Shown here: one piece after another, positions 1-5,520 of the stretch
Layout of the letters: each line of letters opens with the position of its first letter
Numbering within the stretch: position 1 is the stretch's first letter
Origin: an uncultured Collinsella sp.
GTDB taxonomy: Bacteria > Actinomycetota > Coriobacteriia > Coriobacteriales > Coriobacteriaceae
NCBI GenBank assembly: GCA_900552145.1
Contig: URYW01000109.1
Span: 1-5,596 of the forward strand
Direction: 5' to 3'
Length of the DNA: 5,596 nt
Position numbers and translations under genes: made by a program
Notes under the pieces: generated by a model
What the model was told of the DNA's origin: nothing
Databases searched by the model: none
The model's input: the letters and a program-made list of their open reading frames with translations, nothing else

Positions 1-1095
1 CATCAGGTTCTTTTTGTTGTGAAGCCTTCCGGCGGTGTCGATTATCAGAACGTCCGCCTGACGCTTCTTGGCGGCGCTCGCGGCGTCGAAAACGACCGCG
101 GCGGGGTCGGAGCCCTCCGTGTGCTTTATGAGCTCAACGCCGTCCCTGGCAGCCCAAATCTGGAGCTGGTCGTTGGCGGCGGCTCTGAAAGTATCGGCGG
201 CGGCGAGCATCACATGCTTGCCGTTCTCCTTAAGCCTGTGCGCGATTTTCGCGATCGACGTCGTCTTTCCGACGCCGTTCACTCCGATGACTAGTATCAC
301 GCTTGGCTTTGTGTCGAGCTTCAGCGGCTCGCCCTCGCCTATCATGTCGACGAGTATGTCTCTGAGCGCGATCCGGCATTCCTCCGGGTCGGTTATGCGG
401 TCCTCCTTGATCTTTTCGCGGAGCCTCGAGATTATCTCCTCGCTCGACGCCGCGCCGACGTCAGCCATTATGAGAATCTCCTCGAGCTCCTCGACTGCCT
501 CATCCACGCCGGCAACGTCTTCAAACTTGACCTTGGGGCGCGTGGCCTCGTTGGTCTTGGCGTTGGTCTTGCCAAACTGCATGTTCCTGTTGTTGGCGCC
601 CATCATCTGGCGCATAAAGTAGAACATAATGGCGATCAGGGCGATCGTCGGAAGCACGCTCATCGCCAAGTCGCCCCAAAAATCGGGATCGTTGGTGTTG
701 ACGATGTACTTGGTATCGGGGTGCTCCGCCATAAGCTCGGCAAGCGAATCGGAGCCGACATAGGTCGAGGAGAAGCTCTTGAGCTCGCTCGTATCGCCCT
801 TGTCCTTCTTCGTCTTCCAGTAATGACCCGTCACGCTTCCGTCTTGAACCGTATAGGTCAGATCTTCGACGCGATCCTGCTTGATGGCGCTCACCATCTC
901 GCTCGTCGCGAGCTTTACGGTATTGCTGGAATTGGCAAAGCCGGAGCCCATGTTAAAGAAGGCATAGCCCAGGAGCGCGCAAGCCAAAATAAAATACAGC
1001 CAGCCCGTACGCGTGGGCTTCTTGCCTCCGGGCACCCCCGGGATCTTAGGCTCCCGGGGAGTCTGGGAATTGTTATCGTTACGGTCGTCGGGCAT
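1..1095 (-). CDS. ftsH'-'ftsY: Chimeric frame: FtsH N-terminus joined in frame to the FtsY NG GTPase domain (3' end beyond window)
   Basis: An uninterrupted minus-strand frame gives 365 residues before leaving the window. Residues 1-206 look like the membrane protease FtsH: a short cytosolic lead, TM helix about 31-49 (starting GWLYFILAC), an extracytoplasmic domain about 50-142, TM helix about 143-161, a linker with RQMMG, and the AAA+ entry KVKFEDVAGVDEAVEEL (188-204). Walker A, Walker B, SRH and the zinc HEXXH motif of FtsH never appear. From about residue 202 the sequence is the SRP receptor FtsY instead: N-domain helices (EELEEILIMADVG), P-loop GVNGVGKTT (271-279), DTFRAAA (301-307), QLQIW, EGSDPAAVVFDA, and DTAGRLHNKKNLM up to the edge. 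The later G4/G5 motifs would lie outside. The start ATG is one base after the hpt stop, with GGAGG at 1108-1112, as expected for ftsH in a tilS-hpt-ftsH operon. The product would be a membrane-anchored SRP GTPase with no protease. Codon use changes at the joint, so an assembly chimera is likely. Domain identities are firm; physical reality is not. Confidence 0.85.
   Translation of the reverse strand, partial: MPDDRNDNNSQTPREPKIPGVPGGKKPTRTGWLYFILACALLGYAFFNMGSGFANSSNTVKLATSEMVSAIKQDRVEDLTYTVQDGSVTGHYWKTKKDKGDTSELKSFSSTYVGSDSLAELMAEHPDTKYIVNTNDPDFWGDLAMSVLPTIALIAIMFYFMRQMMGANNRNMQFGKTNAKTNEATRPKVKFEDVAGVDEAVEELEEILIMADVGAASSEEIISRLREKIKEDRITDPEECRIALRDILVDMIGEGEPLKLDTKPSVILVIGVNGVGKTTSIAKIAHRLKENGKHVMLAAADTFRAAANDQLQIWAARDGVELIKHTEGSDPAAVVFDAASAAKKRQADVLIIDTAGRLHNKKNLM
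475..492 (-). other. FtsH/FtsY junction at shared EELEEI-coding sequence
   Basis: On the minus strand these 18 bases read GAG GAG CTC GAG GAG ATT (residues 202-207, EELEEI). The upstream side is typical of the start of the FtsH AAA+ domain (DVAGVDEAVEEL, normally followed by a short linker and the Walker A motif). The downstream side is typical of the FtsY N domain (ELEEILIMADVG). The same residues belong naturally to both families, so the crossover cannot be placed more precisely. The reading frame is kept. A short shared sequence like this is where a de Bruijn-graph assembly or an illegitimate recombination would join two genes. Confidence 0.7.
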
Positions 1096-1096
1096 C

Positions 1097-1645
1097 TTAC
1101 GAATAAACCTCCGGTTTCAAAATGCCCAGATACGGAAGGTTACGATAGCGCTCGGCATAGTCGAGGCCGTAGCCCACCACAAAGGCATCGGGGCAATGGG
1201 TTCCAACATACTTGGGCGTGATGGCCGAGACGCGGTCCTCAACGTCCTTCCACAGGAAGGCGGCGACCTCCAGAGAAGCGGGCTTGCGGCTCTCGAGGTT
1301 CTTCATCAGATACTTGAGCGTCAGGCCCGAGTCCAGAATGTCCTCGACGATCAGCACGTCGCGACCGCGGATGTCGATATCCAGGTCCTTAATGATACGC
1401 ACGATACCCGAGGACTTCACACCGTCGCCGTAGCTCGAAACAGCCATGAAATCGATGTTGGTCGGCAGCTCGATCTTACGCATCAGGTCGCCCATAAAGA
1501 CCACGGCGCCGCGCAGGACCGCAATCAGCACCAGATCCTTACCCGCGTAGTCGCGAGTAATCTGCTCGCCTAGGCGAGAGACGATACCGTCGATATCCTC
1601 CTGCGTGAACAGAACCTTCTCGATATCCGGATGTTGAGAAGCCAT
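1097..1645 (-). CDS. hpt: Hypoxanthine phosphoribosyltransferase
   Basis: The 182-residue product is the usual length for a bacterial HPRT, the cytosolic purine-salvage enzyme that joins hypoxanthine (and often guanine) to PRPP to give IMP (GMP) and pyrophosphate. Family motifs appear in order: LRGAV (44-48), the flexible-loop region SSYGDGVKSSG (70-80), the PRPP-binding loop VLIVEDILDSGLTL (97-110) with acidic pair E101/D102 and likely general base D105, K133 in the base-binding strand, and VGYGLDYAERYRNLP (157-171) with D162 and R168. The strand before K133 reads FLWK, where many relatives have LLDK or LLRK; the lysine is kept. The ATG at 1645 is preceded by AAAGGG with a 5-base spacer. It follows tilS by 147 bases, with its own promoter-like element, and precedes ftsH by one base, the classic tilS-hpt-ftsH order. 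Confidence 0.96.
   Translation of the reverse strand: MASQHPDIEKVLFTQEDIDGIVSRLGEQITRDYAGKDLVLIAVLRGAVVFMGDLMRKIELPTNIDFMAVSSYGDGVKSSGIVRIIKDLDIDIRGRDVLIVEDILDSGLTLKYLMKNLESRKPASLEVAAFLWKDVEDRVSAITPKYVGTHCPDAFVVGYGLDYAERYRNLPYLGILKPEVYS
1108..1112 (-). promoter_or_regulatory. Ribosome binding site for the ftsH start
   Basis: The minus strand reads GGAGG here, 12 bases before the ATG at 1095-1093. It lies inside the last codons of hpt, which suits translation coupled to hpt in one operon. The spacer is longer than ideal, but no other start nearby fits the FtsH N-terminus better. Confidence 0.5.
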
Positions 1646-1701
1646 GACAACCCTTTCTTGTGCTTATCGCCCACACACCGCCGTATGGACGCGAACTACA
1701 C

Positions 1702-1710
1702 ATTCTAGCA
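1702..1710 (-). promoter_or_regulatory. Extended -10 promoter candidate for hpt
   Basis: The minus strand reads TGCTAGAAT, an extended -10 (TGn followed by TAGAAT, five of six matches to TATAAT). It is about 57 bases before the hpt ATG. The -35 position 17 bases upstream (GGTAAA) is a poor match, so activity would rely on the TG extension. It would give hpt and ftsH a promoter independent of tilS. Confidence 0.4.
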
Positions 1711-1741
1711 GCGCACGGGGTAAATTTACCAGCCCGTGCGC
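1711..1741. repeat. Nested inverted repeat upstream of hpt
   Basis: Perfect 9-bp arms GCGCACGGG (1711-1719) and CCCGTGCGC (1733-1741) flank 13 bases. Inside lies a second perfect 12-bp palindrome, GGTAAATTTACC (1719-1730). The element directly abuts the extended -10 candidate and covers its spacer and -35 region, the usual place for a repressor operator. There is no T-run after it on either strand, so it is not a normal intrinsic terminator. It could also fold in the tilS transcript as a pausing or processing hairpin. Confidence 0.5.
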
Positions 1742-1792
1742 CATCAGCGCGGGAATACCGTCAACGTCGCACAGAATAGCAGGCGTGGGACG

Positions 1793-3334
1793 CTATTCCG
1801 CATCGACCACGCGGAGCAGATATGCCACGCGCGTTGCGGCCGTGCACTTAAAACGCTCGTCCGCGCGAACTCCGGCGACCCACACCACGGCACCCCCCGG
1901 CGCCGTCCTCACCATGGGCACTCCGGCGCGCTCGGAAACGGGAATGCGAGCCTCACCTAGCAAGTCGGATACTTTCTTGCTTCGACCACTCATCCCTAAC
2001 GGGCACATCACGTCTCCCGGTGCGGGACCGTCCACCCACAGGCGCGCCAATCGCGCCTCGGCAGGGATCTCGCCACGCGAGCCCGCCAGGATCCGCTCAC
2101 TATCGCTGTCGGCAAAACCCAGGGCAGCCGCGTCTACCAAAGCTGTCACTTCCCCGGCAGCCGCAAGCTCACGGGCGCGGCGCACGATATCGCATCCCGG
2201 CTCAACGGCCATCGGTTCTGTGACCAGCATACGTCCCCCGCCCAACGGCAAACGACCGGGTACGGTAACCCAGTCCGCGACCAGGCCCTCGCGAGCCGCC
2301 GGCGCCTTAAACGCCAGCATGCCAAACTCAATGCGTGCGTCAATCCCCGCCGGAAGCGTAACCGAGCCGGCACCCTCGGCAACGCAGGAAAGGACTCGCT
2401 CAACATGTCGCATCTCTGGACGAGCGTCCGGATCGATGCGCTTAATCGCCAGTCGCACGATGCGCCGCGCGATTACCACCTCGGCCGCAGCAAGGCGCCT
2501 GGCATCGAGCACCAGCGCGCCCGCTGCCTCTTTGCGCAAACAGCTTCGAAACGCCTGTGCCGACAGCTGGGATAGAAACGCATCTTCATCACCCAAGATC
2601 TCACAGGCGGCGCCAATCGTCTTGCACACGCTCGCGTTGCGCTGCGCCACCACTGGCATCACTCGATGGCGCACGTAGTTTCGCAGATACGAGATATCCT
2701 CATTGCTCTCGTCCTCTCGCCACGGCTGACCATGTACCTGTAGATAGCCCACGAGCTCATCATGAGTCAGGTCGAGCAAGGGACGCACCACGATATTCCT
2801 CCGGCGAGGAATGCTCGATAGACCAGCGGGCCCCGAACCCTTAATCGCGTTCATCAAAAACGTTTCCGCGCGATCCGAAGACGTGTGCGCGGTGCAGATA
2901 CGAGCCGCCGTTCGCGGTGCCCCCGTCTGGGCGCAGAGCTCGCGGACATACCTCCGCGCCGCGGCATAGCGCACCTCGCGGGCAGCCGCCTCGATATTGC
3001 CCGATTCATCATCAAAATAGGCATGCTCAACACACAGCGGCAAGCCATATTGTGCGCATAGGCTGCGCACAAAGGCCTCGTCGCCATCGGATGCCTCACC
3101 GCGCAGATGATGGTTCACATGCAGCACGTGCAGTCGCTCGCGCGCGATGGGGGCTACACCACGCCCATCCAGAATATCCAACTTTGATGTGCACGCCATA
3201 AGGAGCAAAGCCGTCGAGTCCGCACCACCTGATACCATGAGCACCACGGGGGCAGCCGTCTGCCGCGTTGCCAGAGCTTTATCATCAGCCCACGATGCAG
3301 CATGGTGTCCATAATGCTGAGATACCGTTGGCAT
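1793..3334 (-). CDS. tilS: tRNA(Ile)-lysidine synthetase TilS
   Basis: TilS attaches lysine to C34 of the CAU-anticodon tRNA-Ile using ATP, so that the tRNA reads AUA instead of AUG; it is essential in most bacteria. The 513-residue product has the N-type ATP pyrophosphatase loop SGGADS (35-40), HVNHHLRG (72-79), NIEAAAREVRY (113-123), AHTSSDRAET (148-157, a variant of the common HHADDQAET), GSGPAGLSSIPR (165-176), RPLL (183-186), WREDESN (204-210) and RNYVRHRVMP (217-226). A middle substrate-binding region and a C-terminal domain follow (GDVMCPLGMSGRSKK near 440-454, AGVRADERFKCT near 487-498). About 17 residues (49-65) are inserted between the PP-loop helix and HVNHHLRG. The start at 3334 has a strong AGAGGAGG site seven bases upstream. 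It leads the tilS-hpt-ftsH cluster and is divergent from the hydrolase gene. Confidence 0.96.
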   Translation of the reverse strand: MPTVSQHYGHHAASWADDKALATRQTAAPVVLMVSGGADSTALLLMACTSKLDILDGRGVAPIARERLHVLHVNHHLRGEASDGDEAFVRSLCAQYGLPLCVEHAYFDDESGNIEAAAREVRYAAARRYVRELCAQTGAPRTAARICTAHTSSDRAETFLMNAIKGSGPAGLSSIPRRRNIVVRPLLDLTHDELVGYLQVHGQPWREDESNEDISYLRNYVRHRVMPVVAQRNASVCKTIGAACEILGDEDAFLSQLSAQAFRSCLRKEAAGALVLDARRLAAAEVVIARRIVRLAIKRIDPDARPEMRHVERVLSCVAEGAGSVTLPAGIDARIEFGMLAFKAPAAREGLVADWVTVPGRLPLGGGRMLVTEPMAVEPGCDIVRRARELAAAGEVTALVDAAALGFADSDSERILAGSRGEIPAEARLARLWVDGPAPGDVMCPLGMSGRSKKVSDLLGEARIPVSERAGVPMVRTAPGGAVVWVAGVRADERFKCTAATRVAYLLRVVDAE

Positions 3335-3340
3335 TTGCTT

Positions 3341-3348
3341 CCTCCTCT
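3341..3348 (-). promoter_or_regulatory. Strong ribosome binding site of tilS
   Basis: The minus strand reads AGAGGAGG, followed by six bases (AAGCAA) and the ATG at 3334. This near-consensus Shine-Dalgarno sequence fixes the tilS start. Confidence 0.75.
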
Positions 3349-3362
3349 ATTCGTTCGCACCC

Positions 3363-3368
3363 ATTGTA
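3363..3368 (-). promoter_or_regulatory. -10 candidate for tilS in the divergent spacer
   Basis: The minus strand reads TACAAT, five of six matches to TATAAT, 28 bases upstream of the tilS start codon. The best -35-like hexamer is GAGACA (3384-3389), which matches TTGACA at four positions but lies 15 bases away and inside the first codons of the divergent gene. The placement is plausible, the spacing short. Confidence 0.3.
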
Positions 3369-3382
3369 TCCTTTGGAATCTT

Positions 3383-4192
3383 ATGTCTCGTCTGCACCTT
3401 CATATCCTTGGCAGCGGCTCAAAAGGCAACTGCGCGCTCATCGAAGGCCCCCGGGGGCTCATCATGATTGACGACGGTCTTTCTCGCCGCGAGACATTAA
3501 AGCGCATGGCAGAACTGGGACTCTCGGCAGACAACGTCTCGGCTCTTCTCATTACTCATGAGCATAGCGATCACATCAAGGGTCTCGATGTCTGGTGCAA
3601 GCACTGGCACGGTCCCCTCTTTGCCAGCAGGGGTACACTTTCGAGCAAAGAAAATCTTTCGCATATGCCTGTCGAGGAATTCGATCCCGGTGACACCCTA
3701 TCCATTGCCGGCATCCACGTGCAAACCTACTCAACATCACACGATGTCATCAATCCAGTCGGCTATCGATTCGACGCCCCCGATGATTCCATCGGCTTTG
3801 CCACCGACACCGGTGAGCTATCGAGCCAAGCCATGAACACCCTCGAAGATTGCCGAGTCCTCGCGCTCGAAAGCAATCACGATGTGACCATGCTGCGCGA
3901 GGGAGAATATCCCCGCTTTCTTCAGGAGCGCATCCTGTCTGCAAGGGGACACCTCTCCAACGACCAAGCCGCCGAAGCCGCGCGCGAACTTGTTACCGAT
4001 CGCACCGAACAGCTCATTGCCATGCATATCAGCCAAGATAACAATCGTCCGAGCCTTACCGTCAAAAGCTATGCCAAAGCTCTAGCCGCAACCCTGGATG
4101 ACGAGGTCGGCAGCTCCGCCACCCTTCTCCAAGGATCGCGAAAACTCTCGATACGCCCCGCAAGCCAGTATCGGCCAGCAACCATTCAATAG
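3383..4192 (+). CDS. walJ: WalJ/YycJ-type metallo-beta-lactamase-fold hydrolase
   Basis: The 269-residue product is a single-domain metallo-beta-lactamase-fold protein whose motifs match the YycJ/WalJ subfamily. It opens with ILGSGSKGNCALIE (8-21) and IDDGLS (29-34), then the zinc-binding THEHSDHIKG (58-67; H59, H61, D63, H64), TSHD (118-121), ATDTG (140-144, bridging Asp), LESNHD (162-167), ILSARGHLSN (184-193) and a late histidine in AMHISQDN (H215). There is no signal peptide, so it should be cytosolic. WalJ in Firmicutes is linked to the WalKR cell-wall regulon and to DNA-related defects; its substrate is not settled, and no walKR is seen here. The frame is open upstream to ATG 3302, but that would overlap tilS and add 27 residues before the conserved beta-strand. 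ATG 3383 is better despite a weak site (GGAA, 3375-3378). A hairpin terminator follows the stop. Confidence 0.9.
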   Translation: MSRLHLHILGSGSKGNCALIEGPRGLIMIDDGLSRRETLKRMAELGLSADNVSALLITHEHSDHIKGLDVWCKHWHGPLFASRGTLSSKENLSHMPVEEFDPGDTLSIAGIHVQTYSTSHDVINPVGYRFDAPDDSIGFATDTGELSSQAMNTLEDCRVLALESNHDVTMLREGEYPRFLQERILSARGHLSNDQAAEAARELVTDRTEQLIAMHISQDNNRPSLTVKSYAKALAATLDDEVGSSATLLQGSRKLSIRPASQYRPATIQ

Positions 4193-4207
4193 GCTTTCCT
4201 AGACAGC

Positions 4208-4241
4208 AAAAGGGGCCGGGAATCGCTTCCCAGCCCCTTTT
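4208..4241. terminator. Bidirectional intrinsic terminator between walJ and hsp20
   Basis: The hairpin has arms AAAAGGGGC (4208-4216) with GCCCCTTTT (4233-4241), a C/A mismatch (4217/4232), GGGAA (4218-4222) with TTCCC (4227-4231), and a TCGC loop. It ends in TTTT on the plus strand and, through the leading AAAA, in TTTT on the minus strand. It therefore suits both convergent genes: it starts 15 bases after the walJ stop codon and 33 bases past the hsp20 stop. Confidence 0.85.
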
Positions 4242-4274
4242 GTTATCTTTTAATAGCTCAGAACACCAACGAAG

Positions 4275-4706
4275 TTAGTCGATGGAGATCTTCGTAACGT
4301 TCTTCTTCTCGACGATCTTGGGAACCGTAACGGTCAGGATGCCGTCAGCGTACTTAGCCGAGAGGCCCTCGCTCGAAGCGTCCTTAAGATACACGCCACG
4401 GGTCGCGCTGTACGAGCTGAACTCCTTCTGCAGGAAGTTCTTGCCCTCGTTCTCCTCGTCTTCCTCGACATTCACGCTAATGGACAGACGGCCCTCGTTA
4501 AGCTCGACATCGATATCGTCCTTGGCGACGCCGGTCAGATAAGCCTTGACCTCATAGCCATCGCCCTTATCCTCAACGTCAACGGGGAACGCCTTAGAGG
4601 CAATCGAGCTGTTCGCTAGGTCGCTCATATCATCAAACAGATCGAACAGCGAGCTTGCAGAGGGACGAACGCCAAAAACCGAACGATAAGGAACCATGCT
4701 TGCCAT
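4275..4706 (-). CDS. Small heat-shock protein, Hsp20 / alpha-crystallin family
   Basis: This is an ATP-independent holdase that binds unfolding proteins in the cytosol and hands them to Hsp70/ClpB-type refolding systems. The 143-residue product has a variable N-terminal arm with SLFDLFDDM (19-27), an alpha-crystallin domain of about residues 40-130 starting FPVDVED, the family signature AKYADGILTVTVPK (117-130, the A-x-x-x-n-G-v-L type motif) and a C-terminal I-x-I motif (ISI, 140-142) used for oligomer assembly. Length and domain order are normal. The frame is open to an ATG at 4739, but the ATG at 4706 has an AAGGAG eight bases upstream and begins MASMVPYR, typical of the family, so I start there. 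It converges with walJ through a shared terminator and is divergent from the gene at 4984. I see no CIRCE or HAIR operator. Confidence 0.94.
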   Translation of the reverse strand: MASMVPYRSVFGVRPSASSLFDLFDDMSDLANSSIASKAFPVDVEDKGDGYEVKAYLTGVAKDDIDVELNEGRLSISVNVEEDEENEGKNFLQKEFSSYSATRGVYLKDASSEGLSAKYADGILTVTVPKIVEKKNVTKISID

Positions 4707-4714
4707 GTTTACCA

Positions 4715-4720
4715 CTCCTT
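4715..4720 (-). promoter_or_regulatory. Ribosome binding site that fixes the hsp20 start
   Basis: The minus strand reads AAGGAG, followed by eight bases and the ATG at 4706. The site lies inside the longer open frame from 4739, which argues that the longer version is not the true protein. Confidence 0.7.
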
Positions 4721-4772
4721 TATAGGACTGCCGAGTCATCTTCTAGGTGACTGGGACTTCTTTTGACGCTCT

Positions 4773-4801
4773 TATATATGCCCACCCGATGCTCATATAT
4801 A
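4773..4801. repeat. AT-rich inverted repeat TATATATG-N13-CATATATA in the hsp20 upstream region
   Basis: The arms TATATATG (4773-4780) and CATATATA (4794-4801) are perfect 8-bp inverted copies, with centres 21 bp apart, about two helical turns. The element is 67-95 bases upstream of the hsp20 ATG, in an AT-rich divergent region. On the minus strand the arm nearest hsp20 also gives a TATAAG-type -10. The arrangement suits a dimeric regulator or overlapping promoter elements; the binding protein is unknown. Confidence 0.4.
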
Positions 4802-4942
4802 CATCGACTATAAAGTTTTTTGAGTCCAGTACTATAAGCATATCTAAGTGTGTAGCACTAAGGTTTTAGGAAGGTTAAGGTTCTTTGAACCAGAGCTTAA
4901 ATAACGAGTATGTCCACAGCTACAAATAACAAGGGGCTTACA

Positions 4943-4975
4943 ATGAGCGCGTACACGTTGTTGGCAACGAGCTAA
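4943..4975 (+). other. Possible 10-codon leader frame before the 4984 gene
   Basis: ATG followed by nine sense codons and TAA gives MSAYTLLATS. An AAGGGG (4931-4936) sits six bases before the ATG, a good Shine-Dalgarno position. The TAA overlaps the AAAGGG ribosome binding site (4974-4979) of the next gene, whose ATG is eight bases later. Such packing is typical of translational coupling. The peptide shows no run of a single amino acid that would suggest classic attenuation, and a frame this short may be chance. Confidence 0.25.
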
Positions 4976-4983
4976 AGGGCATC

Positions 4984-5451
4984 ATGGACGACCAAAACCA
5001 GAACAATATGTTAATGCCGACGCAGGGGGGAGATACTTCCACGCAGCCGACACGGTTCCATCGCCCCCACATCTCGCAAGAGCCCATTAATGATGCAGAG
5101 CCCGAGTATGTGACGAGAAATCGCTATCAAACGCTCGAGGATGCCCAGACGGGACGTAAGCACATGGGCGTCGCATCGAGCGATCCCGTATATCTGAAAG
5201 ATGCACCGTTATCAAAAAACAGCGCGATCAATGACGACCCGACGAAAACGCCCAAAACTCGACAGCAAAGAGGTCCTCGACCTAAGCAAACCTTAACGCA
5301 TTCGGCTCGTTATCTCGAGACGCCAAAACAAGGGAAAACGATCTTCGTCTCATCAAGTAAACGACGTAAGCAGCATCGACTCCAATTGCTACTTTTAATC
5401 ATTGTGGTCATAGCAGTTGCCCTTGTGATTCGATTTATTGTCTTTAAATAA
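4984..5451 (+). CDS. Unrecognised protein with one C-terminal membrane segment (tail-anchored type)
   Basis: I do not recognise this 155-residue protein. Residues 1 to about 115 are hydrophilic and low in hydrophobic clusters, rich in Q, N, T, P and charged residues (MDDQNQNNMLMPTQGG at the start), and look disordered. A basic patch, KRRKQHR (126-132), precedes a single hydrophobic stretch, LQLLLLIIVVIAVALVI (133-149), ending RFIVFK. With the positive charges on the N-side, the bulk of the protein should stay in the cytosol with only the extreme C-terminus reaching the outer face. There is no signal peptide or catalytic motif. The start ATG has AAAGGG four bases upstream. It is transcribed away from hsp20 and ends before a strong terminator, so it is probably a single-gene unit. 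It could be a regulator or scaffold at the membrane, but nothing in the sequence shows which. Confidence 0.8.
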   Translation: MDDQNQNNMLMPTQGGDTSTQPTRFHRPHISQEPINDAEPEYVTRNRYQTLEDAQTGRKHMGVASSDPVYLKDAPLSKNSAINDDPTKTPKTRQQRGPRPKQTLTHSARYLETPKQGKTIFVSSSKRRKQHRLQLLLLIIVVIAVALVIRFIVFK

Positions 5452-5520
5452 AAGCTCATTACTCATAAGCCCAACCGGGCTAGAGGTGAATGCAACTACA
5501 TTGTGGTGTATCAAACGCAA

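Larger units (their letters stand above)
4707..4983. promoter_or_regulatory. AT-rich divergent intergenic region, hsp20 and the 4984 gene
   Basis: This 277-base stretch between two divergent genes is visibly richer in A and T than its flanks. It holds the TATATATG inverted repeat, two direct copies of ACTATAA (4807-4813, 4831-4837), an imperfect palindrome with arms CTAAGTG and CACTAAG (4844-4862), three copies of AAGGTT (4860-4865, 4871-4876, 4877-4882), a GGTTC-TTT-GAACC hairpin (4879-4891) and a short leader frame (4943-4975). No well-spaced -35/-10 pair stands out on either strand, so transcription starts cannot be assigned. Confidence 0.45.

Noticed and set aside
68..622. Long plus-strand frame opposite the FtsH-FtsY frame
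   Set aside because: It is antisense to a frame with clear FtsH and FtsY motifs, has no ribosome binding site and reads as serine-rich low-complexity text.
1644..2678. 344-codon plus-strand frame opposite tilS
   Set aside because: It reads as Arg/Ser/Thr/Ala-rich shadow sequence from the high-GC antisense of tilS; tilS carries all family motifs on the other strand.
3302..3382. Extended N-terminus for the walJ-type gene from ATG 3302
   Set aside because: It would overlap the tilS start and its ribosome binding site and add 27 residues before the conserved first strand of the fold.
4707..4739. Extended N-terminus for hsp20 from ATG 4739
   Set aside because: The strong AAGGAG at 4715-4720 serves the ATG at 4706 and lies inside the extension; the added residues do not look like Hsp20.
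4817..4862. HspR-type (HAIR) or HrcA-type (CIRCE) operator near TTGAGT or TAGCACT
   Set aside because: Only partial half-sites are present: TTGAGT has no matching ACTCAA at the right spacing, and TAGCACT lacks the GAGTGCTAA partner.
5468..5481. AGCCC-AACC-GGGCT hairpin after the 4984 gene
   Set aside because: The stem is only 5 bp with no T-run after it; the real terminator is the 14-bp stem downstream.
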